This document shows, one piece after another, positions 33,473 to 42,505 of a DNA stretch of 64,000 bases. The notes beneath the pieces are model-generated. The model saw only the letters and a program-made list of their open reading frames with translations, had not been told where the DNA came from and ran no database searches. Each line of letters begins with the position of its first letter. Position 1 is the stretch's first letter. The DNA is from Flavobacterium sp. 90 (GTDB lineage: Bacteria; Bacteroidota; Bacteroidia; Flavobacteriales; Flavobacteriaceae), in NCBI RefSeq assembly GCF_004339525.1, contig NZ_SMGE01000001.1:6262001-6326000 (forward strand), read 5' to 3'. The translations under genes and the position numbers were made by a program.

Positions 33473-34105
33473 TTAGAAAATGAATTCTACTGGAAGTTTA
33501 TCGAGATTGTGAGATACATATTTTTGCAGTAAAATTTTATTCTGGATATATTCTTCGTAACTCATGTCCTCGTCAAATAAAAATACAACATTTGGTACTT
33601 TTTCAAATTTTAGACTATAAAAATGCTGTAATATTTCTGATTTTTTTATTTCCATATTTCCCATCAAAACTTGCTCTTTTCCTTTTCTAAAATAAAAGAC
33701 AAAATTTTCTCTATTCGGTTTTTCCATTTTATAATACACTTTCGTGAAAGGTAAAAAGGCCATATTTTTTCCGATAGAATCTGCGTAAGCATAATAATTT
33801 TCAGCTTTTTCGTTTTTATGTGCTTTTTCAGCTCGCTTTTTTTCCTGAAGTTTTATTACTTCCGGAATTACTAATCTTAAAGGCAAACGTTTGTCTATAT
33901 TAAAAATCCAATTGGTCGAAATAATGCTGTTTTTTCTATTTACATCGGCAATTGTATCTTTTCCTTCTGTTTTAAAAAAGATATAGATTGGCGAATGATC
34001 TTGTACGTCTTTTACAATTGTAACGTTAGATTTTGGAAGTAAAACGTCTTTTTTTTCTTCGCAGGAAAACAAAAAAAGAATAATTATTAAGCTAAAGTAT
34101 TTCAT
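33473..34105 (-). CDS. Putative lipoprotein of unknown function
   Basis: 210 residues. A short hydrophobic leader ends in LFSC, so C15 is a probable lipidation site, followed by EE. The rest is rich in Lys, Glu and aromatic residues, with a charged helix at about 90-110 (QEKKRAEKAHKNEKAENYYAYA). I do not recognise a family; it appears periplasmic. It stands between the convergent rlmH and a repeat-rich gap before folP. Confidence 0.65.
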   Translation of the reverse strand: MKYFSLIIILFLFSCEEKKDVLLPKSNVTIVKDVQDHSPIYIFFKTEGKDTIADVNRKNSIISTNWIFNIDKRLPLRLVIPEVIKLQEKKRAEKAHKNEKAENYYAYADSIGKNMAFLPFTKVYYKMEKPNRENFVFYFRKGKEQVLMGNMEIKKSEILQHFYSLKFEKVPNVVFLFDEDMSYEEYIQNKILLQKYVSHNLDKLPVEFIF

Positions 34106-34159
34106 ATTTATATTTTATTAGATCCTACATAAAGCGTTTCGTAGAAACAAATCATATTG

Positions 34160-34262
34160 TAGGGATGGATTTCAATCCGTCCTTCGCAATAAAAATCGAC
34201 AAAGATTTTCTTTTGTTTGCAGAGTTTCTTGCGGGGACTCCTCGTTCCTCGGAATGACAAAT
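34160..34262. repeat. Interspersed repeats between the lipoprotein gene and folP
   Basis: First part: ATTGTAGGGATGGATTTCAA..CCGTCCTTCGCAA, the inverted homologue of 30146-30181. Second part (34215-34262): a fragment ending CTCCTCGTTCCTCGGAATG followed by ACAAAT, of a type I recall as scattered through Flavobacterium genomes. No gene is present here. Confidence 0.6.
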
Positions 34263-34268
34263 CTGTCG

Positions 34269-35093
34269 TTAAATATTTAATTTCTCAAACAAAGTAACAC
34301 ATTCCACTGCTTCTTTTACATCATGAACACGGAGGATTTTTGCACCTTTTATCAAAGCAATTGTATTTAGAAATGTTGTTCCGTTTAAAGCTTCTTGTGG
34401 CGTAATATCAAGCGTTTTATAAATCATTGATTTTCGAGAAATTCCAGCTAAAACTGGTAATTCCAGCAAATTAAAAAGTTCCATTTTTTGTAAAACTTCA
34501 TAATTCTGATCGGTCGTTTTGGCAAATCCAAAACCTGGATCTAAAATCAAATCATTGATTCCGAGACTTCTCGCCTTTTTAACTTTCTCTGAAAAATAGA
34601 ACAGCATTTCTTTCACAATATCATCATATTCGGTTAGACTTTGCATCGTTTGCGGGTTTCCACGCATGTGCATCATGATATATGGAACATTATATTTTGC
34701 AATTACCTCAAACATTTTATCATCTAATTCTCCCGCTGCAATATCGTTTATAATCGCTGCACCACTTTCTACACTTGCTTTTGCAACTTCGGCTCTAAAA
34801 GTATCGATTGACAATAATGTTTCCGGAAAATGCTTTAAAATCAATTCAATTGCAGGAACAATTCGTTCGATTTCTTCTTGTTCCGTAACAAACTCGGCGC
34901 TTGGTTTGCTTGAATAAGCTCCAATATCTATAAATGTAGCGCCTTCAGAAAGCATTTTTTCTACTTGTGAGATAATTTCTTCTTCGTTTTTATATTTTCC
35001 GCCATCAAAGAAAGAATTTGGTGTAACGTTTAAGATTCCCATTACTTTAGGAATCGATAAATCTATCAGTTGGCCTTTGCAGTTGATTAACAT
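34269..35093 (-). CDS. folP: Dihydropteroate synthase
   Basis: 274 residues, normal length. Motifs in order: MGILNVTPNSFFDGGKY (pterin site and loop 1), DIGAYSSKPSA (loop 2), LLSIDTFRAEVA, IINDIAAG, MHMRGNPQTMQ, LILDPGFGFAKT, GISRKSMIY and the final RVHDVKEA. It joins p-aminobenzoate with dihydropterin pyrophosphate in folate synthesis and is the target of sulfonamides. It is transcribed away from the DUF1599 gene, sharing a 211-bp intergenic region. Confidence 0.97.
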   Translation of the reverse strand: MLINCKGQLIDLSIPKVMGILNVTPNSFFDGGKYKNEEEIISQVEKMLSEGATFIDIGAYSSKPSAEFVTEQEEIERIVPAIELILKHFPETLLSIDTFRAEVAKASVESGAAIINDIAAGELDDKMFEVIAKYNVPYIMMHMRGNPQTMQSLTEYDDIVKEMLFYFSEKVKKARSLGINDLILDPGFGFAKTTDQNYEVLQKMELFNLLELPVLAGISRKSMIYKTLDITPQEALNGTTFLNTIALIKGAKILRVHDVKEAVECVTLFEKLNI

Positions 35094-35153
35094 ATGTTTT
35101 GTTATTTTTTGTTTAAAGTTTCAGGTTGACGTAAATTGCGTAAGTTTCAGAAC

Positions 35154-35174
35154 TTGAAACCTGAAACTTGAAAC
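35154..35174. repeat. Heptamer repeat in the folP/DUF1599 divergent region
   Basis: TTGAAAC, CTGAAAC, TTGAAAC in exact 7-bp phase, with further AACTTGAAAC copies at 35219 and 35241. The -7 box TATTTTTG (35268-35275) for the DUF1599 gene lies beyond them. Confidence 0.65.
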
Positions 35175-35304
35175 TTTTTAAAGTTCCAAGTTGTTCCATT
35201 AACAATTCGTTTAGAAAAAACTTGAAACAAAGAAATCCTTAAACTTGAAACTCTTTAATATTATCCCTATTTTTGAAGAAATTTAAGCAAATATACAGCA
35301 ATAA

Positions 35305-35844
35305 ATGAAGAATACTTCCCTTGAATTTGATAATGTAATTACGGTTTGCCGAACTTTATTTATCAATAAAATGAAAGATTACGGTAGTGCATGGAGAATT
35401 TTAAGACTTCCATCGCTGACTGATCAGATATTCATAAAAGCACAAAGAATCAGAAGTTTACAAGAAAACGAAATTCGTAAAATTGACGAAGATGAAAAAG
35501 GAGAATTCATCGGAATCATCAATTATTCGATTATGGCTTTGATTCAGTTAGAATTAGGAGTTGTAGATCAGCCTGATTTAAGCGTAGAACAAGCAACTGA
35601 ATTGTACGATGCTAAAGTTAAATTAACCAAAGAGTTAATGGAAGCCAAAAATCACGATTATGGCGAAGCATGGCGTGATATGCGTGTAAGTTCCTTAACT
35701 GATTTGATTCTGCAAAAATTACTTCGCGTAAAGCAAATTGAAGATAATAAAGGTAAAACTTTAGTTTCTGAAGGTATTGATGCCAATTATCAGGATATGA
35801 TTAATTATTCTGTTTTTGCACTAATCCTTGAACCAATCAAATAA
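35305..35844 (+). CDS. DUF1599 protein (internally duplicated)
   Basis: 179 residues made of two copies of an MazG-like all-alpha unit: MKDYGSAWRILRLPSLTDQIFIKAQRI (about 22-50) and KNHDYGEAWRDMRVSSLTDLILQKLLRV (about 113-140). DUF1599 belongs near the nucleotide-pyrophosphohydrolase-like families, though activity is unproven. In Bacteroidota it commonly precedes the BT_3928-type protein, tpiA and prmA, as it does here. The gap to the next gene is 82 bp. Confidence 0.9.
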   Translation: MKNTSLEFDNVITVCRTLFINKMKDYGSAWRILRLPSLTDQIFIKAQRIRSLQENEIRKIDEDEKGEFIGIINYSIMALIQLELGVVDQPDLSVEQATELYDAKVKLTKELMEAKNHDYGEAWRDMRVSSLTDLILQKLLRVKQIEDNKGKTLVSEGIDANYQDMINYSVFALILEPIK

Positions 35845-35926
35845 AAAATAAGCCGCGAATTTCACAAATTACCATAAATTAATTCGTGAAATTCCTGGCA
35901 AAAAATAAATCCCAAATAGATTTCTC

Positions 35927-37048
35927 ATGAAAAACATCATTACTCAATTCTCAAGATTATTTGTCGGAGTATTATTTATAATTTCAGGATTAATTAAACT
36001 GAATGATCCGGTTGGTTTCTCTTATAAATTAGCCGAATATTTCAGCGAACCGGTTTTTAATATGCCTTTTCTAGAGCCATTGGCTTTAGGTTTAGCGATC
36101 TTTTTAGTAATTCTGGAAGTAGTTTTGGGTGTAATGCTTTTAGTTGGTTATAAATCAAAACTTACGATTTGGGCTTTATTATTATTGATTGTTTTCTTTA
36201 CATTTCTTACCTTTTACTCTGCTTATTTTGACGTAGTTAAAGATTGTGGATGTTTTGGAGATGCTTTACATTTAACACCTTGGCAATCGTTTACAAAAGA
36301 TATTGTTTTACTATTCTTTATTGTGATTTTATTCATCAATAAAAAATTAGTAAAACCTTTATTTTCGAAAATGGTAACTAATCTGCTTACGCTTCTTGCT
36401 ATCATTTTATGTGTTTTCATGGCAGTTTGGGTATTAAATCATAATCCTATAAAAGATTTCCGTCCTTATAAAGTTGGAACAAACATCGAAAAAGGAATGG
36501 AAATTCCGGAAGGCGCTCCAAAATCTGTAGTTGAAATGATTTTCATCTACAAAGTAAATGGTGTTGATAAAGAATTTACCGAAAAAGATCTTGGAAATAT
36601 CCCTGAAGGCGCTACATTTGTTGATCGTAAAGACAAAGTAATTACAGAAGGTTATATTCCGCCAATTCATGACTTTACGATGGTAAAAGAAGATTCTGAC
36701 TATAAAGCAGAATTATTAAAAGAACCTAAATTACTAGTTTATATCACCTATGATTTGGCTTTGTCTAATCCTGACGGAATGAAAAAACTAGAAGGTTTAA
36801 CAAAAGAAGCTAAAGCAAAAGGATACAAAGTAATTGCAATGACAGCTTCCGGAGCTGATGAAATTGCAAAAGCTAAAAAACAATACAACTTAGATATTGA
36901 TTTCTATTTCTGTGATGCAACGGCTTTAAAAACAGTTGAGAGAGCTAATCCAAGTATTGTTGTGATTCACAAAGGAACTATTGTTCAAAAAGTACATTAT
37001 AATGATATTGACGATTTGAAATTATCTGATGTTTCATATGATCTTTAA
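35927..37048 (+). CDS. BT_3928-family protein (DoxX-like membrane domain)
   Basis: 373 residues. Residues 1-155 form four to five membrane helices of the DoxX/MauE type (FVGVLFIISGLIKLNDPVGFS, LVILEVVLGVMLLVGY), with a conserved CGCFGD segment (about 104-109) like the Cys motif of MauE. The remaining C-terminal part, after one more helix, faces the periplasm and has a thioredoxin-like sheet without a CxxC. Likely linked to thiol or redox chemistry at the membrane. In many Bacteroidota it sits between the DUF1599 gene and tpiA; here three extra genes lie in between. Confidence 0.9.
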   Translation: MKNIITQFSRLFVGVLFIISGLIKLNDPVGFSYKLAEYFSEPVFNMPFLEPLALGLAIFLVILEVVLGVMLLVGYKSKLTIWALLLLIVFFTFLTFYSAYFDVVKDCGCFGDALHLTPWQSFTKDIVLLFFIVILFINKKLVKPLFSKMVTNLLTLLAIILCVFMAVWVLNHNPIKDFRPYKVGTNIEKGMEIPEGAPKSVVEMIFIYKVNGVDKEFTEKDLGNIPEGATFVDRKDKVITEGYIPPIHDFTMVKEDSDYKAELLKEPKLLVYITYDLALSNPDGMKKLEGLTKEAKAKGYKVIAMTASGADEIAKAKKQYNLDIDFYFCDATALKTVERANPSIVVIHKGTIVQKVHYNDIDDLKLSDVSYDL

Positions 37049-37066
37049 ATAACAATAAAACATATT

Positions 37067-37112
37067 AAAAACACCAATATCTATATCTAAAATTTATTGG
37101 CGTTTTTTTATG
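37067..37112 (+). terminator. Terminator of the BT_3928-type gene
   Basis: AAAAACACCAATA (37067-37079) pairs with TATTGGCGTTTTT (37095-37107), one mismatch, and runs into T7 after the stem. Confidence 0.75.
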
Positions 37113-37139
37113 CAAGCGTCAAATTTAAATCGAGTAAAA

Positions 37140-37595
37140 ATGTTTAAAAACCACCTTGATATAAAAATACATCACGAAAAATTCATAAAAAAAGTTTGTG
37201 AAACAAATATCGTTTACAGCTTAAAAAATGAAATTGGATTTGCTACTTCAAATTCTAATCAAGTCGTAGAAGAAGATGGAGAACCGGTTGAGATAATATG
37301 CTTTTGGTCAGAAGAAATTAGAGCGAGAGTTTGTGCAAAAAATGGCTGGAAAAATTACGAGACGGTTGAAATAGAACTAAATGACTTTATCGAAAACTGG
37401 TGTATTGGTATGGATAATGACGGATTACTTGCAGGAATAAATTTTGACCATAATATGTTTGGTTATGAAATCGAAGGTTACCATCTGATTTTAGAATTAA
37501 TAAAAGAGCTAAAAAAGATACAAAAAGAGCTAGATTTTTTAAAGTTTGAAAATTTAGACGATTTAGAAAATCAAATTAAAGATGCTTTAGAATAA
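37140..37595 (+). CDS. DUF2750 protein
   Basis: 151 residues from ATG 37140; an ATG at 37110 would start inside the preceding terminator's T-run. The DUF2750 pattern is clear: VYSLKNEIGFATSNSN, EDGEPVEIICFWSEEIRARVCAKNGW, FIENWCIGMDNDGLLAGINFD and GYEIEGYHLILEL. Members are small cytoplasmic proteins of unknown function. The coiled helix KELKKIQKELDFLKF closes the protein. Confidence 0.9.
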   Translation: MFKNHLDIKIHHEKFIKKVCETNIVYSLKNEIGFATSNSNQVVEEDGEPVEIICFWSEEIRARVCAKNGWKNYETVEIELNDFIENWCIGMDNDGLLAGINFDHNMFGYEIEGYHLILELIKELKKIQKELDFLKFENLDDLENQIKDALE

Positions 37596-37644
37596 ACATC
37601 TTTTTTTTCGTAAGAAAAATATTAAATCAACTCGTTTTCTTTTT

Positions 37645-37652
37645 TATATTTG
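37645..37652 (+). promoter_or_regulatory. -7 box of the alpha/beta hydrolase gene
   Basis: TATATTTG, 32 bp before the ATG at 37685. Confidence 0.5.
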
Positions 37653-37684
37653 TTAAAACCATTTAAAGAAAACAAACTAATCTT

Positions 37685-38353
37685 ATGAATCAATTATCAA
37701 AACTATTCTTTACATTCTTATTCACTTTACTTAGCACTTTTACAGGATTTAGCCAGGAAAAAACACCCAACAAAGACCAACGTTATATCTATTTTTTTCA
37801 CAATAAATTTGTTGAAGAAAATGCTTTAGATGTTGCACATCCGGAATATGGAAAAGCAGAATACAACGAAATCTTAGCGTCATTTAGAAAAGATAATTTT
37901 ATTGTTTTTAGCGAAATCAGAAAGAAAAACACAAACGCATACGACTACGCTGAAAAAATAACAAAGCAAATTAAAAAACAGCTTAAAAATGGAGTTCCAC
38001 CAAATAAAATTACGGTAATTGGAACTTCAAAAGGTGGTTATATAGCACAATTTGTTTCAACATTTTTAGCAAATCCCGATGTGAATTTTGTTTTTATCGG
38101 ATGTTTTATGGATAGCGATATCGAGCAAATTCCAGACATTAATTTCTGCGGAAACATCTTGACCATTTATGAGAAATCAGATATTTATGGTGTTGATGCT
38201 ACAAAACGAAAAGAAACTTCGAAACTTAAAATAAATCATTTTAAACAAATTGAATTAAACACCAATTTAAAGCATGGTTTTTTATACAAAGCTGCAGATA
38301 ATTGGATTGTTCCAAGTAAAAAATGGGCAAATGGAAATTATGATTTAAATTAG
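37685..38353 (+). CDS. Secreted alpha/beta-hydrolase-like protein
   Basis: 222 residues with a signal peptide ending GFSQ. A nucleophile elbow GTSKGGY (about residue 118-124) follows a strand ITVIGTS, as in alpha/beta hydrolases; the candidate acid (Asp/Glu in LTIYEKSD) and His (KHGFLY) are in plausible order. It is shorter than most esterases. Substrate unknown. Monocistronic, with its own -7 box and a strong hairpin after it. Confidence 0.75.
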   Translation: MNQLSKLFFTFLFTLLSTFTGFSQEKTPNKDQRYIYFFHNKFVEENALDVAHPEYGKAEYNEILASFRKDNFIVFSEIRKKNTNAYDYAEKITKQIKKQLKNGVPPNKITVIGTSKGGYIAQFVSTFLANPDVNFVFIGCFMDSDIEQIPDINFCGNILTIYEKSDIYGVDATKRKETSKLKINHFKQIELNTNLKHGFLYKAADNWIVPSKKWANGNYDLN

Positions 38354-38373
38354 ATTTTCTAAAATAAACTCAA

Positions 38374-38425
38374 AAAAAAGCCTTCAATATATTCTAAATT
38401 CAGAATAATTATTGAAGGCTTTTTT
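38374..38425 (+). terminator. Terminator of the hydrolase gene
   Basis: AAAAAAGCCTTCAATA (38374-38389) pairs perfectly with TATTGAAGGCTTTTTT (38410-38425). Confidence 0.88.
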
Positions 38426-38757
38426 GATGCAAATCAGACGTTTTTTTTCCTTCAAAATATTTTTTTTCTTTAAAAAAGTGTTCCTTTTTTAAGCTTTTGA
38501 AAAGTTGCTTTTGAAAAATCATTAAAAAATGAAGTTTTCTAAACGAACTATTACGTTTTCAGAACTGTTTTTTTAACCGAATTTTCTCGTTTTGTGATAA
38601 ATTAAACGAGTCATCAAATTTTGTTAATCTCCATTTGGCTTTCGATTTGTTTGTTTAACTTTGTTCGGAACCTTAATATATGAAATCGCTCTGATTTGAA
38701 TTTGCAGATTCAGTTTAGAAAAGACGATTCATAACATTTAAAAACTATTATTATAAT
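38426..38757. other. Intergenic region and long leader of the TlpA-like gene
   Basis: No gene seen. It holds T- and A-tracts and a good promoter at 38634-38663. The predicted leader to the ATG at 38758 is about 85-90 bases, without an obvious riboswitch-type structure. Confidence 0.5.
38634..38663 (+). promoter_or_regulatory. Promoter of the TlpA-like gene (-33 and -7 boxes)
   Basis: TTTG (38634-38637), 18-bp spacer, TAACTTTG (38656-38663). This is close to the Bacteroidota consensus TTTG-N19-TAnnTTTG and is the best two-part promoter in the window. Confidence 0.65.
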
Positions 38758-39252
38758 ATGAAACAAATAGCTCTTATTGCAATTGCATTTATTACATTTT
38801 CATGTACTCAGGCTCAGAAAACAGAATTTTCTAAAGAGGCATTGTCTGAAAAATTATTAACCGTTGACGGAGGTCAGACTTCTTTCAAAAACATTTTAAA
38901 AAAATACAAAGGAAAAACTTTGGTAATCGAAGTTTGGGCTTCATGGTGTGGTGATTGTGTAAAAGCAATGCCAAAAGTAAAAGAATTACAAGCCAATAAT
39001 CCTGATGCTTCTTACTTATTCCTTTCTGCTGATAAAACGGCTGATAAATGGAAAGCAGGAATCGAAAAACACGAATTAAAAGGCGATCATTTTATGATGA
39101 ATGACGGTATGAAAGGTGTTTTTGGAAAAGCAATTGATTTAGATTGGATTCCGAGATATATTATCGTGGACAAAAAAGGAAAAATTGTATTGTACCGCGC
39201 GATTGAAACTGATTTTGATAAAATCAACGAAACTTTAAAAGGTTTAAAATAA
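38758..39252 (+). CDS. TlpA/thioredoxin-like lipoprotein
   Basis: 164 residues. Lipobox TFSC (C16), then a thioredoxin fold with the active site WASWCGDC (C64, C67) and the cis-Pro region LDWIPRYIIVDKKGKIV. Periplasmic, lipid-anchored TlpA/ResA-type proteins reduce disulfides or help cytochrome maturation. The CGDC variant of CxxC occurs in Bacteroidota oxidoreductases. It lies 82 bp before tpiA; the BT_3928-type protein nearby may share a redox theme, but that is inference. Confidence 0.92.
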   Translation: MKQIALIAIAFITFSCTQAQKTEFSKEALSEKLLTVDGGQTSFKNILKKYKGKTLVIEVWASWCGDCVKAMPKVKELQANNPDASYLFLSADKTADKWKAGIEKHELKGDHFMMNDGMKGVFGKAIDLDWIPRYIIVDKKGKIVLYRAIETDFDKINETLKGLK

Positions 39253-39334
39253 TTTTCAATAAAAATATCAGTGTCAAAAATCAATTTCATTTTTTGACAT
39301 TAATTCAATAAACAAAAAAATAAAAACTACCAAA

Positions 39335-40087
39335 ATGAGAAAAAAGATTGTTGCAGGAAACTGGAAAATGCATAAAAACGCAGCGCAAACTGAAGAATTA
39401 TTAAGCGAATTAATTACTAAAATACCAGCTCAAACTACTGCTCAGGTAATTGTTGCTCCAACATTTGTAAACTTACAAGCAGCTGTTGCTAAAGTAAAAA
39501 ACACAACTATTGGTGTTGCTGCTCAAAACGTTCACCAAGCTGAAGGTGGAGCTTTTACAGGAGAGATTTCTGCTGATATGTTAACTAGCATTGGTGTAAA
39601 TACCGTAATTCTTGGTCACTCTGAGCGTCGTGCTATTTTTCACGAAACTGACGCTTTAATCGCAAGTAAAGTAGATACAGCTTTAAAACATGATTTAACT
39701 GTAATTTTCTGTTTTGGAGAGGAATTAAAAGATCGTCAATCAGGAAATCACTTTAATATTGTTGAAAATCAATTACGTGACGGATTATTTCAAATCGCAA
39801 AAGAATCCTGGTCTAAAATTGTTTTAGCTTACGAACCAGTTTGGGCTATTGGAACTGGAGAAACTGCTTCACCGGAACAAGCACAAGAAATGCACGAATT
39901 TATTAGAGAAGTTGTTCGTAAAGCTTACGGAGCTGAAATCGCTGACGAAGTTTCTATCTTATACGGTGGTTCTGTAAAACCAGACAACGCTAAAGAAATC
40001 TTTGGTAAACCAGACGTAGACGGTGGTTTAATTGGTGGTGCTGCTTTAAAAGCTGATGACTTTTTAGCAATTGTTACTGCAATCTAA
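39335..40087 (+). CDS. tpiA: Triosephosphate isomerase
   Basis: 250 residues. Catalytic groups: K in AGNWKMHK (near 11), H in ILGHSERR (near 96), E in LAYEPVWAIGTG (near 169), with the phosphate-gripping loop 6 and the YGGSVKPDN motif. It interconverts glyceraldehyde-3-phosphate and dihydroxyacetone phosphate in glycolysis. It shares the usual Bacteroidota order with prmA and clpS, but here a two-gene insert on the opposite strand separates them. Confidence 0.98.
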   Translation: MRKKIVAGNWKMHKNAAQTEELLSELITKIPAQTTAQVIVAPTFVNLQAAVAKVKNTTIGVAAQNVHQAEGGAFTGEISADMLTSIGVNTVILGHSERRAIFHETDALIASKVDTALKHDLTVIFCFGEELKDRQSGNHFNIVENQLRDGLFQIAKESWSKIVLAYEPVWAIGTGETASPEQAQEMHEFIREVVRKAYGAEIADEVSILYGGSVKPDNAKEIFGKPDVDGGLIGGAALKADDFLAIVTAI

Positions 40088-40108
40088 TTTTAGATTTTAG
40101 ATTTACTA
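40088..40108. repeat. Heptamer repeat after tpiA
   Basis: TTTTAGA, TTTTAGA, TTTACTA in 7-bp phase, directly after the tpiA stop and before the terminator. Confidence 0.6.
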
Positions 40109-40110
40109 TA

Positions 40111-40141
40111 AAAAAAACGTTCGCTATCGCGAACGTTTTTT
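40111..40141. terminator. Bidirectional terminator after tpiA
   Basis: ACGTTCGC (40117-40124), TATC loop, GCGAACGT (40129-40136), A-run to the left and T-run to the right. It serves tpiA and the convergent gene ending at 40193. Confidence 0.9.
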
Positions 40142-40192
40142 TATTTACGTATTTCAACCTCTTCCATTTTACAATTTACTTTTCACAAATAT

Positions 40193-42505
40193 TTAGTTTA
40201 TAAATTCCCTCAATAATGGGCAATTGTACTTTCTGAAATTTGGTGTATTTTTATAAATCGAATAGAAATTCACCAACTCCTTCCCTGCTTTAAACGGATT
40301 TTTTGCTTCTTCTTCGGCAGAAACTATGTTTGCGTAATGATTGTAATAATTACATTCAAAAATCATTAAACTTGCTAATGCTTTTTCGTTGTTATTTTTA
40401 GACATTTTTAAGGCTTTTTCGTAATACATTTTAGCCATCGTTAAACTATAATAATTGCCTTTTTGGTATGTTTTTTCAATTTCAGAATTATCTCCATAAA
40501 CATAATCAACATACGATTCTCCGGATGTCCAGTCGTAGGCAACCATCATCCAGGAATTTCCCAAATATGAAACATTAAAATAAGCGTGCGCCAATTGCAA
40601 ATTACTTGTTGCTGTATTTTGTTTCTTTAACTGAATTAGTTTAGCTATAAATTCAGCTTTATTAAAATGATAATCGAATTTTCTTTCTTTATCATTTTGC
40701 AAAATTTTAGGCGTAAACGGGTTTTCATTCAAATAATTTTTATACTCATAATTCTTATCCCAAAAATCTTTTGGCATCAATGAAAAGGTTTCATAAGCCA
40801 ATTCCAAATTATTATTTCTAAAAGCAATTGTTCCTTTCAGGTCTTTATAATAATTTATATTTGGCGAAATCGTTCCGGAACAAATATATTTTTCAAAAGG
40901 CGTTTTGTTCTCTTTTTGCTGTAAAGCAATCAAACAATCAACATCTTCTGTAGTTGCGATTCGGTCAAAATAACCAATATAACTGTAAAGATAAGGACTG
41001 CTTCCATAATATGAATATGCTCCTTCGTTTTTAAGATCTGATTTCATCATTAATAATCCTGCCGTAACGCGATCCTCTTTTTTAGCAAAATCTGCGCTTG
41101 CAATTCTATACAAACTATAAAGATTTTTAAATAATCCATTATCCGTTTCAACCAGATTTTCGATAGAATCAAAATATTTAAAAAGTTGATTTTGAACTTT
41201 CTCACTTTTTAAATCATCTTGCTTTAATGAAACCAAAGCTAATTGAATATTCTTTTGCATTTGTATAGATGCATTCGCCTTATCAGAAATCATATTAGTA
41301 TATTTTTTCCCCAATTCAATATCATCATCCATAAAACAAAGCTGCGCAATTGCTGCAGTTATATACTCTTTTTGCTCGCCTGAAGTTTGTTCTCTTATCG
41401 AAATTAAAAAATACTCTAATGCTCTTAAATGCAAAATGTCTTTATTGAGATTTTCCTCTTTCGCTTTAGCGTAATCTCCGTACCAATCTGTACCTTCAAA
41501 TGTTATGGACGGACTTCCGTTATTGGTATATTGTGGCGTAAAAATCCAATCTTCGAGTTTGTTGATTTCTCTTCCTATCAAAAAACTCAAATTAATACTA
41601 TTCGGACTTAGTTTATAAACTTCTTCGATTGTTTTTAAATCCGGCGCAGGATTGCGGAAACTTTCAATTGAAAGAATCACGCTTCGTTCTTCGTCTTTTT
41701 GGGCCAAAGCCAAAGTTTGTTCGGTTAATTTCCAATTATAATGTTGCAAAACAGCAAACGATTTTTCTTCGCATGAAGCGAAAACTTTACTCAGCAAATA
41801 ATTCTGCAAAGGAAAATCTTCAATACACAACGCTTTATAATACAAAGCCCAAGGTTGCAAAATGGTATTTTTATTGTCTGTAAAATAAGTGTCATACAAA
41901 CGAATAACTTCTGCTTTATCCTGAGCATAAAAACTATATCTAAGAATTAAAAAAGCATAACGTTCTTTCAAAAAAGCATCTTTAGCCGAATTAATTTTCT
42001 TTTCGAAATCATCTAAATTCGCCAATTTATGATCTTTACTTCCGTAACCTAATTGTTCCCAAGATTCCCATTTGACATCCTGATTACTATTATATTCAAG
42101 CTTTTTAGCAAATAAAATATAATTTAGAAAGGCTTTGTTTTTCGTTAATAATAAAGCTTCAATAAAGGTGTTTTTTTCGAATACTTTTTTTAATGATTTA
42201 GATTCAAAAGCATTTTCAAATTGTTCAGAATCTGTTTCGTACAAAATAGTATGAACATCTTTTGGATCGACTTTATTTCCTAATTTTTTCTTCCATTCTA
42301 AACAATTCAATTCCTGATCGACACCAGAAACGGTATTTGTCGAATAGTAATAATCTGCCGAATAATAAAACGGTGTAAGTTTAAAAAAGCCTTCTCTTTG
42401 TGCTTTAAATAATGCCAATCGACTTATTTCAGGCGAAACACTCCAACCGCAGGCAAAAGAAACCTGGAAGCTGAAAACTAAAAGTAAACTACTAAAAACT
42501 CTCAT
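40193..42505 (-). CDS. Large secreted helical-repeat protein, unrecognised
   Basis: 770 residues from ATG 42505, where a clean signal peptide begins (MRVFSSLLLVFSF...SFACGW); a start at 42532 would place ten extra residues ahead of it. The mature part opens CGWSVSPEISRLALF and then is long, helical and rich in Tyr, Lys and Asn, with tetratricopeptide-like pairs (for example ALEYFLISIREQTSGEQKE, NLQLAHAYFNVSYLG). I do not recognise a named family. It overlaps the 3' end of the upstream gene by 14 bases, so the two are translationally coupled and likely form one extracytoplasmic system. Confidence 0.75.
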   Translation of the reverse strand: MRVFSSLLLVFSFQVSFACGWSVSPEISRLALFKAQREGFFKLTPFYYSADYYYSTNTVSGVDQELNCLEWKKKLGNKVDPKDVHTILYETDSEQFENAFESKSLKKVFEKNTFIEALLLTKNKAFLNYILFAKKLEYNSNQDVKWESWEQLGYGSKDHKLANLDDFEKKINSAKDAFLKERYAFLILRYSFYAQDKAEVIRLYDTYFTDNKNTILQPWALYYKALCIEDFPLQNYLLSKVFASCEEKSFAVLQHYNWKLTEQTLALAQKDEERSVILSIESFRNPAPDLKTIEEVYKLSPNSINLSFLIGREINKLEDWIFTPQYTNNGSPSITFEGTDWYGDYAKAKEENLNKDILHLRALEYFLISIREQTSGEQKEYITAAIAQLCFMDDDIELGKKYTNMISDKANASIQMQKNIQLALVSLKQDDLKSEKVQNQLFKYFDSIENLVETDNGLFKNLYSLYRIASADFAKKEDRVTAGLLMMKSDLKNEGAYSYYGSSPYLYSYIGYFDRIATTEDVDCLIALQQKENKTPFEKYICSGTISPNINYYKDLKGTIAFRNNNLELAYETFSLMPKDFWDKNYEYKNYLNENPFTPKILQNDKERKFDYHFNKAEFIAKLIQLKKQNTATSNLQLAHAYFNVSYLGNSWMMVAYDWTSGESYVDYVYGDNSEIEKTYQKGNYYSLTMAKMYYEKALKMSKNNNEKALASLMIFECNYYNHYANIVSAEEEAKNPFKAGKELVNFYSIYKNTPNFRKYNCPLLREFIN

